From the NCBI RefSeq assembly GCF_014596975.1, contig NZ_JACVXD010000011.1, positions 1 through 64,000 of the forward strand: a stretch of DNA of 64,000 bases, given 5' to 3'. Positions 29,110 through 38,258 of the stretch are shown piece after piece. Position 1 is the stretch's first letter; each line of letters starts with the position of its first letter. This DNA comes from Aestuariibaculum marinum (GTDB taxonomy: Bacteria > Bacteroidota > Bacteroidia > Flavobacteriales > Flavobacteriaceae). The notes beneath the pieces were generated by a model, which saw nothing but the letters and a program-made list of their open reading frames with translations, was not told where the DNA came from and did no database searches. The position numbers and the translations under genes were made by a program.

Positions 29110-31401
29110 ATGAGAACATTAAAAATAATAATTCTTTTAGCGTTGAGCATAAAATTTGTTCAGGCTCAGGAAAATTTAATACAAAAGGTAAATGAGCCTT
29201 TAAATTGGGTAAATCCGCTCATGGGTACCGATTCCAATCATAGTCTATCTAATGGTAATGTTTATCCGGCAATTGCCATGCCATGGGGTATGAATTTTTG
29301 GACACCTCAAACAGGTGAAATGGGTAAAGGCTGGGCTTATAATTATGATGATACAAAAATAAGAGGCTTTAAACAGACACATCAGCCATCTCCATGGATG
29401 AATGATTATGGTCAGTTTTCAATTATGCCAGTAACAGGTAAATTAGTTTTTAAAGAAAAGGATCGCCAAAGTTGGTTTTCACACAAAACAGAAACTGTAA
29501 AGCCACATTATTATAAAGTATACTTGGCAGATTATGATGTTACAACCGAAATTACCCCAACCGAAAGAGCAGCGCGTTTTCGTTTTACTTTCCCTCAAAC
29601 AGAAGAAGCTTATGTTGTTGTTGATGCTTTCGATAAAGGTTCTTACATTAAAGTAATTCCAAACGAAAGAAAAATAATTGGTTACACTACAAGAAATAGT
29701 GGTGGTGTTCCTGACAATTTTAAGAATTATTTTGTTGTAGTTTTTGATAAAGATTTTACGTTTAATAAAGCTTTTAGTGAAGGAGAGTTAAAAGAAGATT
29801 TGGAGATCACTTCTAATCATGCAGGAGCTGTTATAGGATTTAAAACTAAAAGAGGTGAGCAAGTAAATGCTAAAGTAGCCTCATCATTTATCAGTTTTGA
29901 GCAGGCCGAAAGAAACTTAAACGAGATAGGAAATAATGACTTTGATGCTCTAAAAGAAAAAGGAAAAAATATTTGGAACAAAGAGTTAGGTCGAATAGAG
30001 GTCGAAGGCGGTACATACAATCAAATAGGGACATTCTATTCTTGCTTATACCGCTCTTTGCTATTTCCTCGTAAATTTTATGAATATGATGAAAATGGAA
30101 AGGTAATTCACTACAGTCCATATAATGGGGAAGTTCGCGATGGGTATATGTTTACCGATACAGGTTTTTGGGATACGTTTAGAGCGCTGTTTCCATTCTT
30201 GAATTTAATGTATCCGGAATTAACGGCTCAAATGCAGGAAGGTTTATCTAACGCTTACGATGAAAGTGGCTGGTTACCAGAGTGGGCAAGTCCGGGATTA
30301 CGAGATATTATGGTTGGGAATAATTCAGCTTCTGTTGTTTCAGAAGCTTATTTAAAAAGTGGTGATGCCTATAAATATGATATTGAAAATCTTTACGAAG
30401 CATTAATTCATGGAGCAAATAACGCAGGTCCTTTAAGAGCTGTAGGAAGAGCGGGGGCTGAATACTATAAAGAATTAGGATATGTACCATATGATGTTGG
30501 AATCAATGAAAATGCGGCTCGAACCTTAGAGTATGCTTACGATGATTTTGCTATTTATCAATTAGCAAAAAAATTGGGTAAACCGAAAGCTGAGATTGAA
30601 GAGTACAGAAACCGAGCCATGAACTATAAAAAATTGTATGATCCTGAGACTAAATTAATGAGAGGTAAAAATAAGAATGGCGAATTCATGAAACCTTTCA
30701 ATCCGTTTAAATGGGGTGATGCATTTACAGAAGGTAATAGTTGGCATTACAGTTGGTCTGTATTTCATGATGTACAAGGTTTGGTAGATTTAATGGGTGG
30801 AAGTGATGAATTTACCGCTCAATTAGATAAAGTGTTTTCTTTACCTCCTGTTTTTGATGATTCGTATTACGGGGGAGTTATCCATGAAATACGCGAAATG
30901 CAAATTGTAAATATGGGACAATATGCACATGGAAATCAGCCAATTCAACATATGATTTATTTGTATAATCATGGAGGTCAGCCATGGAAAACACAGTATT
31001 GGGTTAGAGAAACTATGAATCGTATGTATTCATTTACTCCCGATGGGTATTGTGGCGATGAAGATAATGGTCAGACGTCTGCGTGGTATGTGTTCTCCGC
31101 ATTAGGTTTTTATCCTGTTACTCCGGCAAGTGACCAATATGCTATGGGGGCACCGTTATTTAGAAAAGCTACAGTGCATTTAGAAAATGGAAATACGATT
31201 ACCATAAATGCAGAAGAAAATAGTGATGAAAACCGATACATTCAATCTATGGAAATGAATGGTAAAAAACACACGAAAAACTGGTTAAGTCATTCGGAAC
31301 TTTTAAAGGGGGCAACCTTGAATTTTGAAATGAATTCAAAACCAAACAAAAAAAGAGGAACAAAAAAAGCCGACCTTCCTTATTCATTAAGTAACGAATA
31401 A
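29110..31401 (+). CDS. GH92 exo-alpha-mannosidase
   Basis: A 763-residue secreted GH92 (signal peptide ending VQAQ). It shares with its upstream neighbour FTDTGFWDTFRALFPF, TEGNSWHYSWSVF (acid Glu) and GDEDNGQTSAWYVFSALGFYPV (base Asp pair). VIHE again gives a His-Glu pair, hinting at alpha-1,2 action. The stop codon is 8 bp from the MFS transporter start, so this gene begins a tightly packed operon. The two GH92 may differ in tolerance of branches or sulfates. Confidence 0.92.
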   Translation: MRTLKIIILLALSIKFVQAQENLIQKVNEPLNWVNPLMGTDSNHSLSNGNVYPAIAMPWGMNFWTPQTGEMGKGWAYNYDDTKIRGFKQTHQPSPWMNDYGQFSIMPVTGKLVFKEKDRQSWFSHKTETVKPHYYKVYLADYDVTTEITPTERAARFRFTFPQTEEAYVVVDAFDKGSYIKVIPNERKIIGYTTRNSGGVPDNFKNYFVVVFDKDFTFNKAFSEGELKEDLEITSNHAGAVIGFKTKRGEQVNAKVASSFISFEQAERNLNEIGNNDFDALKEKGKNIWNKELGRIEVEGGTYNQIGTFYSCLYRSLLFPRKFYEYDENGKVIHYSPYNGEVRDGYMFTDTGFWDTFRALFPFLNLMYPELTAQMQEGLSNAYDESGWLPEWASPGLRDIMVGNNSASVVSEAYLKSGDAYKYDIENLYEALIHGANNAGPLRAVGRAGAEYYKELGYVPYDVGINENAARTLEYAYDDFAIYQLAKKLGKPKAEIEEYRNRAMNYKKLYDPETKLMRGKNKNGEFMKPFNPFKWGDAFTEGNSWHYSWSVFHDVQGLVDLMGGSDEFTAQLDKVFSLPPVFDDSYYGGVIHEIREMQIVNMGQYAHGNQPIQHMIYLYNHGGQPWKTQYWVRETMNRMYSFTPDGYCGDEDNGQTSAWYVFSALGFYPVTPASDQYAMGAPLFRKATVHLENGNTITINAEENSDENRYIQSMEMNGKKHTKNWLSHSELLKGATLNFEMNSKPNKKRGTKKADLPYSLSNE

Positions 31402-31409
31402 TTTTAAGA

Positions 31410-32729
31410 ATGAACCAGAAAAAAAACTATCGAACGGCTTTTATATTTTTAACAGTATTATTTTTCCTTTGGGGATTTATAACTGTTCTTGTAGACTCAT
31501 TAATACCTCGATTAAGGGAAGTGTTTACTTTAAGCTATTTTCAAGCAGGCATGGTGCAGTTTGCATTTTTTGGAGCTTATTTTTTAATTTCCATACCGGC
31601 GGGTTACATATTATCTAAAATAGGGTATAAAAGGGGTATAATTCTAGGGCTTACAATTATGTCTACGGGGTGTTTACTTTTTTATCCGGCAGCTTCTATG
31701 AGAGTTTTTGGAATTTTCATGCTAGCTTATTTTATGCTTGCTGCAGGAATGACAGTATTGCAAGTCGCAGCCAATCCTTATGTGACAGTACTAGGTCCAG
31801 AAGAAACAGCATCTAGTAGGCTGAATTTATCTCAGGCTTTTAATTCTCTAGGAACTGCTATAGCTCCGGCAATTGGCGCCCTTTTTATACTTAGTGATAA
31901 AGTCATGAAAACTGAAGAAATCGAAGCTTTGGACAATGCAGCTCGGGATAGCTATTATTTAAATGAAGCAGCTGCTGTTCAATTACCTTTTTTAAGTATT
32001 GCGGCATTCATCACGATTATTGCTGTAATATTTGTTTTTGTTAAGCTTCCAAAAGTTGGAGATACATCGGTATCTAATGATTATAAAGGCGTTTTAAAAA
32101 ATAAAAATCTTGTTTTAGGTGCTTTGGGGTTATTTTTCTATGTAGGAGCAGAAGTAGCTCTTGGAAGTTATATGGTTAATTATTTTTTAAGTTTAAATCT
32201 TGCAGAGACAGTACGTAACACGAATTTTATGAGAACCATAGCCGAATGGGTGTTAACCTCAGGAGTTGCCAATTCTAGTGATATGGCCGTGGTTGGTGTA
32301 TTTGTTACTTTCTATTGGTCGGGAGCTATGGTTGGAAGATTTATTGGATCTTATCTAACAAAACTGATTAATCCGGCAAGAGTACTTATATTTTTCGCTA
32401 TAGGGGCCATATCAATGATAATTATTTCTGCGTTTTCAAGCGGACTTATAGCTATGTGGACGCTTGTAGCTGTTGGTTTATTCAATTCGATAATGTTTCC
32501 AACCATATTTAGTTTAGCTCTTGATGGACTTGGAAATGATAAGCCTCAAGGATCAGGGGTATTATGTACTATGATTGTTGGAGGGGCAATTATACCACCA
32601 GCTTTTGGCTTCATAACTGATTCATTTGGATTTAGATTAGCCTTTTTATTAGTAATAATTAGTTACGGCTTTATATTTTATTATGCCTATAGAAATAAAT
32701 CTGTTCCAAATACCATAAAATTAACTTAG
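31410..32729 (+). CDS. MFS sugar:proton symporter (FucP-like)
   Basis: A 439-residue inner-membrane carrier with about 12 hydrophobic helices and no signal peptide. FLTVLFFLWGFITVLVDSLI and YFLISIPAGYILSKIGYKRG are typical of the fucose/glucose/galactose:H+ symporter family of Bacteroidota. It lies 8 bp after a GH92 and 5 bp before a GH43. It would bring a released monosaccharide, most likely mannose, from the periplasm into the cell. The sugar is inferred from context. Confidence 0.9.
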   Translation: MNQKKNYRTAFIFLTVLFFLWGFITVLVDSLIPRLREVFTLSYFQAGMVQFAFFGAYFLISIPAGYILSKIGYKRGIILGLTIMSTGCLLFYPAASMRVFGIFMLAYFMLAAGMTVLQVAANPYVTVLGPEETASSRLNLSQAFNSLGTAIAPAIGALFILSDKVMKTEEIEALDNAARDSYYLNEAAAVQLPFLSIAAFITIIAVIFVFVKLPKVGDTSVSNDYKGVLKNKNLVLGALGLFFYVGAEVALGSYMVNYFLSLNLAETVRNTNFMRTIAEWVLTSGVANSSDMAVVGVFVTFYWSGAMVGRFIGSYLTKLINPARVLIFFAIGAISMIIISAFSSGLIAMWTLVAVGLFNSIMFPTIFSLALDGLGNDKPQGSGVLCTMIVGGAIIPPAFGFITDSFGFRLAFLLVIISYGFIFYYAYRNKSVPNTIKLT

Positions 32730-32734
32730 AAAAG

Positions 32735-33688
32735 ATGAAAAGAAATATTATTAGCTTCCTGTTTTTTTTAATAATATCTTTTGGTTTATCAGCCCAAAAC
32801 AATCCTGTTTTTCCTGGTTGGTATGCCGATCCTGAAGGTGCTGTGTTTGAAAAACAATACTGGATATACCCTACGTATTCCGCGCCCTACGAAAAGCAAG
32901 TGTTTTTAGATGCTTTTTCTTCAAAAGATTTAAAACATTGGAAATTTCATCATAGAATTATTGATACTGTTGAGGTAAAATGGGCAAAACGAGCCATGTG
33001 GGCTCCAGCGGTTATTTCAAAAGATAAAAAATATTATTTGTTTTTTGCAGCAAATGATATTCAAAATAATAATGAATTAGGAGGAATTGGTGTTGCGGAA
33101 TCAGATAAACCTTCAGGACCTTTTAAGGACTTACTAGGTAAACCACTTGTTGATAAATTTTATAATGGTGCACAGCCCATAGATCAATTTGTATTTAATG
33201 AAGGTGATAAATACTATATGTTTTATGGAGGTTGGGGACATTGTAATGTAGTACAGTTGAATAAAGATTTTACAGGTTTTATCCCATTTGAAGATGGGAC
33301 AACATTTAAAGAGGTTACTCCAGAAAATTATGTAGAAGGTCCTTTTATGTTTAAACGAAAAGGAAAGTATTATTTTATGTGGTCTGAAGGAGGTTGGGGA
33401 GGTCCTAATTACAGTGTAGCTTATTCAATTTCAGATTCACCGTTAGGACCTTTTAAAAGAATAGGTAAAATTCTTCAACAAGATTTAAATGTGGCCACAG
33501 GTGCAGGACATCATTCGGTAATAAAAAATCCTAAGAAGGATGAGTATTATATTGTGTATCACAGACGACCATTAACCGAAACAGATCGAAACTCAAGAGT
33601 AGTTTGTATAGATGAAATGAAATTTGATGAGAAAGGATACATTATTCCTGTCAAGTTAGACTCATTTCAAGGTGAAGAAAGAAAATAA
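32735..33688 (+). CDS. GH43 family glycoside hydrolase
   Basis: A 317-residue secreted five-bladed propeller (signal peptide ending LSAQ). The three acids of GH43 are visible: base Asp in GWYADPEG near the mature N-terminus, the pKa-modulating Asp in PIDQFVFNEG, and acid Glu in VEGPFMFKRKGKYYFMWSEGG. It is a single catalytic domain. Family activities include alpha-L-arabinofuranosidase, beta-xylosidase and exo-galactanase, suggesting a minor side sugar (xylose, arabinose or galactose) on the target polymer. Confidence 0.85.
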   Translation: MKRNIISFLFFLIISFGLSAQNNPVFPGWYADPEGAVFEKQYWIYPTYSAPYEKQVFLDAFSSKDLKHWKFHHRIIDTVEVKWAKRAMWAPAVISKDKKYYLFFAANDIQNNNELGGIGVAESDKPSGPFKDLLGKPLVDKFYNGAQPIDQFVFNEGDKYYMFYGGWGHCNVVQLNKDFTGFIPFEDGTTFKEVTPENYVEGPFMFKRKGKYYFMWSEGGWGGPNYSVAYSISDSPLGPFKRIGKILQQDLNVATGAGHHSVIKNPKKDEYYIVYHRRPLTETDRNSRVVCIDEMKFDEKGYIIPVKLDSFQGEERK

Positions 33689-33742
33689 CTTGAAAGTATT
33701 TCGATTTAAAGTTTTTGAATTAAGACAAAATAGAATTATAAA

Positions 33743-35173
33743 ATGAATAGAAGAAAATTTATCCAAAATACAGCAATAGTGGGAGGGTTTACTGTATTAA
33801 ATCCATTTGAAGTTTTTGCTACTGAAAGAATACTTTTAAATAATTTTCCAGAGGTTAGAGTTCCAAAAGGAAAAAGAAATTTTGAGAGTAAGTTTATTGA
33901 AAAAGCCATAAATGAATTCAGTAAAAATGTCAAAGATGAAGAATTAGCTTGGTTATTTAATAATTGTTTTCCAAATACCTTAGATACTACGGTTACATAT
34001 TCAGAGATTAATGGTAAACCAGATACTTATGTAATAACGGGAGATATTGATGCTATGTGGCTTAGAGATAGCTCTGCACAAGTATGGCCATATATGCAAT
34101 TTGCTAATAAAGATAAAGCTTTGAAGAATCTAATTGCAGGTGTAATAAACAGGCAGGTAGCTTATATATTAAAAGATCCATATGCTAATGCTTTTTATAA
34201 CGATCCGAATCATAAAGGAGAATGGACAACAGACCATACCAAAATGTTACCAGGCGTGCATGAAAGAAAATATGAGATAGATTCACTTTGTTACCCAATA
34301 AGGTTAGCCTACAACTATTGGAAAGTAACTGGAGATACAACACCTTTTGATACAGACTGGTTAAATTCAATTAAAAGTACTTTAAAGGTTTTTAAAGACC
34401 AGCAACAAAAAGACGGAACAAATCCATATACTTTTCAAAGAACAACGAATAAAGCGTCAGACACACGTTCTCTACATGGTTATGGGTATCCTGTAAATCC
34501 AATTGGTTTAATATGTTCAGCTTTTAGGCCAAGTGATGATGCTACCGTGTTTTCATTTTTAATTCCCTCCAACTTTTTTGCTGTGGTTAGTTTAAAGCAG
34601 GCAGCAATTATGGTAGAAGAGATCAAGGGTGACGCCATTTTAGCTAAAGAGCTATTATTATTAAGTGAAGAGGTTGATAATGCATTGAAAAAGTATGCTA
34701 TTGTAAATCATCCAAAGTATGGTGATATTTTTGCTTTTGAAATTGATGGTTTTGGAAATCATCTGCTTATGGATGATGCAAATGTACCAAGTTTATTATC
34801 ATTACCTTACTTAGATGCTATCGATGTTAATGACCCAATTTATCAAAATACAAGAAACTTTGTTTGGTCTTTAGATAACCCATTTTTCTTTAAAGGAAAA
34901 GCCGCAGAAGGTATTGGAGGACCACATGTAGGAATGGATATGATATGGCCAATGGCAATAACAATGAAAGGATTAACAAGCACCAAAAAGTCAGAAATAA
35001 AAGAGTGCATAGAACTATTAAAAGCAACTCATGGCGGAAAAGGATTTATGCATGAGTCTTTTCATAAAGATGATCCTAAAAACTTTTCAAGACCGTGGTT
35101 TGCTTGGGCAAATACGCTTTTTGGAGAGTTATTATGGAAGGTCTATCAAGAGAGCCCAGAACTTTTAAAATAA
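33743..35173 (+). CDS. GH125 exo-alpha-1,6-mannosidase
   Basis: A 476-residue (alpha/alpha)6 protein (former DUF1237). The N-terminus MNRRKFIQNTAIVGGF is a twin-arginine-like signal, so it is probably exported folded. Family motifs include GDIDAMWLRDSSAQVWPY, a middle FRPSDDATVFSFLIPSNFF, and the C-terminal FSRPWFAWANTLFGELLW. GH125 members characterised so far are inverting exo-alpha-1,6-mannosidases. With GH92 it is a strong mark of an alpha-mannan target. Confidence 0.92.
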   Translation: MNRRKFIQNTAIVGGFTVLNPFEVFATERILLNNFPEVRVPKGKRNFESKFIEKAINEFSKNVKDEELAWLFNNCFPNTLDTTVTYSEINGKPDTYVITGDIDAMWLRDSSAQVWPYMQFANKDKALKNLIAGVINRQVAYILKDPYANAFYNDPNHKGEWTTDHTKMLPGVHERKYEIDSLCYPIRLAYNYWKVTGDTTPFDTDWLNSIKSTLKVFKDQQQKDGTNPYTFQRTTNKASDTRSLHGYGYPVNPIGLICSAFRPSDDATVFSFLIPSNFFAVVSLKQAAIMVEEIKGDAILAKELLLLSEEVDNALKKYAIVNHPKYGDIFAFEIDGFGNHLLMDDANVPSLLSLPYLDAIDVNDPIYQNTRNFVWSLDNPFFFKGKAAEGIGGPHVGMDMIWPMAITMKGLTSTKKSEIKECIELLKATHGGKGFMHESFHKDDPKNFSRPWFAWANTLFGELLWKVYQESPELLK

Positions 35174-35197
35174 ATATCAATAAAAGACAATCTAACT

Positions 35198-36694
35198 ATG
35201 AATTATAAAGTAAGTGTATTCTTTGTGTTAAGCATTTTTTCTATTTTTAAAGTATTTGCACAACAAAAAAATACGCAACCACCAAATATTCTATTAATAC
35301 TTGTTGATGATTTAAAACCTAATTTAGGAGCGTATGGAGATACTTTGGTAGTAAGTCCAAATATCGATAAGTTAGCTTCCGAGGGGATACGTTTTAATAA
35401 TGCCTACAGCAATCAAGCTGTTTGTGGCCCTTCTCGTTATAATCTACTTTTAGGATCACGATCGACTAGTACAGGATTCTATAATTTTGGAAGACAATTC
35501 AGAGATGTTTATCCTAATGCGGTTACTATGCCTCAGTATTTTATGAATGCAGGTTATCATACCGAATCTATGGGTAAGGTTTTTCATATCGGCCATGGCA
35601 ACACAAATGATGAAGCTTCTTGGAGTATTCCACATTTCAAGGAAAAAGTTATTGAATATGTAGATCCTAACAGTACAGGAAGAAAACTTACTCGAGAGGA
35701 AGCTTATTTCGAGAACACTAGAATGCATATTAAAAACATGCCTCCCAATCACGAATTACCTCGAGGAGCAGCTTGGGAATCTCCCGATGTTCTTGATGAT
35801 GCTTATGCAGATGCTCGTGTAGCCAATCACGCCATAGAACGTTTACGCAAACTAAAAGAGAATCCTGATAAACCATTTTTTATAGCGGTAGGGTTTGCCC
35901 GACCACATTTACCATTTAGTGTACCTAAGAAATATTGGGACTTATATGATGCTAAAGATATGCCTATGCCAGAATATGAAAAAGCGCCCGAAGGTTCTCC
36001 TGATTTTACAAAAAAGAGAGGACATGAAATGGCTCAGTTTTTTCCAATACCACAACATCAAGACGTATACGATAATGATTTAAAACGAAAGCTGATACAT
36101 GGTTATTATGCGAGTATCTCGTATATGGATGCCCAATTAGGTAGAGTAATGGATGAGTTAAAACGGTTGAATATGGATGAAAACACCATTATTGTACTTT
36201 GGGGTGATCACGGTTGGCATTTAGGCGACCATGCCATTTGGACTAAGCATACTAATTTTGAGCAGGCAAATCATATTCCTTTAATTTTTAAAGCTCCTGG
36301 GCTAATAAAGCCAGGAAGTGTTACCAATCAATTTGCAGAGACTGTAGATGTTTATCCTACACTTGCTAGTTTGGCTGGGCTAAAAAAACCAAAAGGGCCT
36401 CAACCTTTAGATGGAACTAACTTAAGCCCTGTTTTAAAAAATGCTTCTAAGATAATTAAAGACCATGCCTATCATGCGTTTCCAATGGGAGGCTATTTAG
36501 GAGAGGCCATACGTACAGAGCAGTATAGAATGATTCGTTGGACACCAAGAAACAATAAAAATAAAGAGGTACTTTACGAATTATACGACTACAAGAATGA
36601 TTATAAGGAAACTAAAAATATTGCTAAAGAGCGTCCAGAAGTTGTTACTCATATGGTAAAGATTTTAGAGCAGTATCCAGAAGCAAAAAAGTAA
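35198..36694 (+). CDS. S1 sulfatase, iduronate-2-sulfatase-like
   Basis: A 498-residue secreted sulfatase (signal peptide ending VFAQ). The formylglycine Cys76 lies in AVCGPSR; the metal pocket includes LVDDLKPNLGAYG near the N-terminus and LWGDHGWHLGDH later. The stretch VGFARPHLPFSVPKKYWDLYD is typical of the iduronate-2-sulfatase-like branch (SulfAtlas S1_7 pattern by eye). Close relative of the sulfatase at 43835. Sulfated sugar unknown; a 2- or 3-sulfate on mannose or uronate is plausible. 24 bp after the GH125 gene. Confidence 0.88.
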   Translation: MNYKVSVFFVLSIFSIFKVFAQQKNTQPPNILLILVDDLKPNLGAYGDTLVVSPNIDKLASEGIRFNNAYSNQAVCGPSRYNLLLGSRSTSTGFYNFGRQFRDVYPNAVTMPQYFMNAGYHTESMGKVFHIGHGNTNDEASWSIPHFKEKVIEYVDPNSTGRKLTREEAYFENTRMHIKNMPPNHELPRGAAWESPDVLDDAYADARVANHAIERLRKLKENPDKPFFIAVGFARPHLPFSVPKKYWDLYDAKDMPMPEYEKAPEGSPDFTKKRGHEMAQFFPIPQHQDVYDNDLKRKLIHGYYASISYMDAQLGRVMDELKRLNMDENTIIVLWGDHGWHLGDHAIWTKHTNFEQANHIPLIFKAPGLIKPGSVTNQFAETVDVYPTLASLAGLKKPKGPQPLDGTNLSPVLKNASKIIKDHAYHAFPMGGYLGEAIRTEQYRMIRWTPRNNKNKEVLYELYDYKNDYKETKNIAKERPEVVTHMVKILEQYPEAKK

Positions 36695-36725
36695 TATAAT
36701 ATATAAAAAAACAATTTTTTCAATA

Positions 36726-38183
36726 ATGCAATTATTTAAATTTTTTCAGAAACAACGATTTCTAGGAATACTAATTATGGCGTCAGTTTTTTTTGGCTGT
36801 AAGCAAAAAGCTGAAGTAATTAATGCAGAAGGTAGGTTAGTGAATTCAACCAAAAAGCCTAATATCATAATGATATTTATTGACGATATGGGTTGGGCTG
36901 ATCTTTCCAGTTTTGGAAATACAGAGGCTAAGACACCTAATATTGATCAATTAGCATCAGAAGGTATGAGTTTTGATCAGTTTTATGTAAATGCTCCTAT
37001 ATGCTCACCTTCACGTATAGCAATTACTACGGGAACGTATCCTCAACGTTGGAATATTACTTCGTATTTGTCAGATCGTAAGCACAATGCCAAACGCGGA
37101 ATAAAAAATTGGTTAGATCCAGCGGCTCCAACACTAGCCAGAGATTTACAAGCGGCAGGTTATGCTACAGGACACTTTGGAAAATGGCATATGGGAGGTC
37201 AACGTGATGTTGATGAAGCACCAGCAATCACCCAATATGGTTTTGATAAATCTTTAACCAATTTTGAAGGTATGGGGCCTAAATTATTACCTCTTACTAA
37301 AGATGCTAAAGGAAATGTAGGAAGGATATGGGAGGGAGCTGAGCGACTTGGCGATTCATATACTTGGATGCAACGATCAGAAATTACAACTGGTTTTATT
37401 GATGCTGCTATGAATTTTATAGATGAAAAGCGAAACGCTAATCAGCCATTTTATGTAAATATTTGGCCAGACGATGTACATAGTCCGTTTTGGCCTCCTT
37501 TCGAGGATTACGATTTAACAAAAGCAGATGGTAAACGAGCCTTGTATTTAGCAGTTCTAGAAGCTATGGATAAACAATTTGGAAAATTATTCAATTATGT
37601 AAAAAGTGATAAAGCGTTGCGAGATAATACATTAATTGTCTTTTGTTCAGATAATGGCCCCGAAGAAGGAGCTGGAACATCTGGAGATCTTCGTGGTTTT
37701 AAAGGACATTTATATGAAGGAGGGATTCGTTCTTCATTAATAGTTTGGGGACCTAATTTTATATCAAAAAAAGCACGAGGTACTCGTAATAGTGATAATT
37801 ATCTTTCAGCTATCGATTTAAAACCCTCATTACTTAAGTTAAGTGGTATAGAAAAAGCAGAAGGAACTTTAACTGATGGCGAGAATCTTTTAGGAACCTT
37901 ATTGGGGAAAACGCAAACCTCTAGACAAGAACCAATTTTTTGGGGACGTCCACCAGACAGAAAAAAACATGGAGGTAAGTCATTACCAGATCTTGCTATG
38001 CGAGAAGGAGATTTAAAATTGCTTTGTGATTTTGATGGAGGTCGTCCTGAACTTTATAATCTTAAGGAGGATGCAGCGGAAACTATCAATTTAGCTTCGC
38101 AACATCCTAAAATAGTAGAAGAAATGGTTATGAAGGTAACAGCATGGTATTCTAAAATGCCAAAAATAAGTGATATGGAATAA
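36726..38183 (+). CDS. S1 sulfatase, lipoprotein
   Basis: A 485-residue sulfatase anchored as a lipoprotein (lipobox FFGC, Cys25). The formylglycine Cys93 lies in PICSPSRIAITTGTYPQRW. Metal ligands appear in FIDDMGWADL and FCSDNGPEEGAG. HFGKWHMGG supplies the conserved Lys and His. It is the only sulfatase here with a clear lipobox, so it may act at the outer membrane before import. Its subfamily differs from that of its neighbours. Position of the cleaved sulfate unknown. Confidence 0.88.
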   Translation: MQLFKFFQKQRFLGILIMASVFFGCKQKAEVINAEGRLVNSTKKPNIIMIFIDDMGWADLSSFGNTEAKTPNIDQLASEGMSFDQFYVNAPICSPSRIAITTGTYPQRWNITSYLSDRKHNAKRGIKNWLDPAAPTLARDLQAAGYATGHFGKWHMGGQRDVDEAPAITQYGFDKSLTNFEGMGPKLLPLTKDAKGNVGRIWEGAERLGDSYTWMQRSEITTGFIDAAMNFIDEKRNANQPFYVNIWPDDVHSPFWPPFEDYDLTKADGKRALYLAVLEAMDKQFGKLFNYVKSDKALRDNTLIVFCSDNGPEEGAGTSGDLRGFKGHLYEGGIRSSLIVWGPNFISKKARGTRNSDNYLSAIDLKPSLLKLSGIEKAEGTLTDGENLLGTLLGKTQTSRQEPIFWGRPPDRKKHGGKSLPDLAMREGDLKLLCDFDGGRPELYNLKEDAAETINLASQHPKIVEEMVMKVTAWYSKMPKISDME

Positions 38184-38258
38184 AAATAGATTTATTTAGA
38201 ATGATATAGATATAAAAAACTATAAGACCTACCGAAGTTGTCTTTAAATTAAATAATA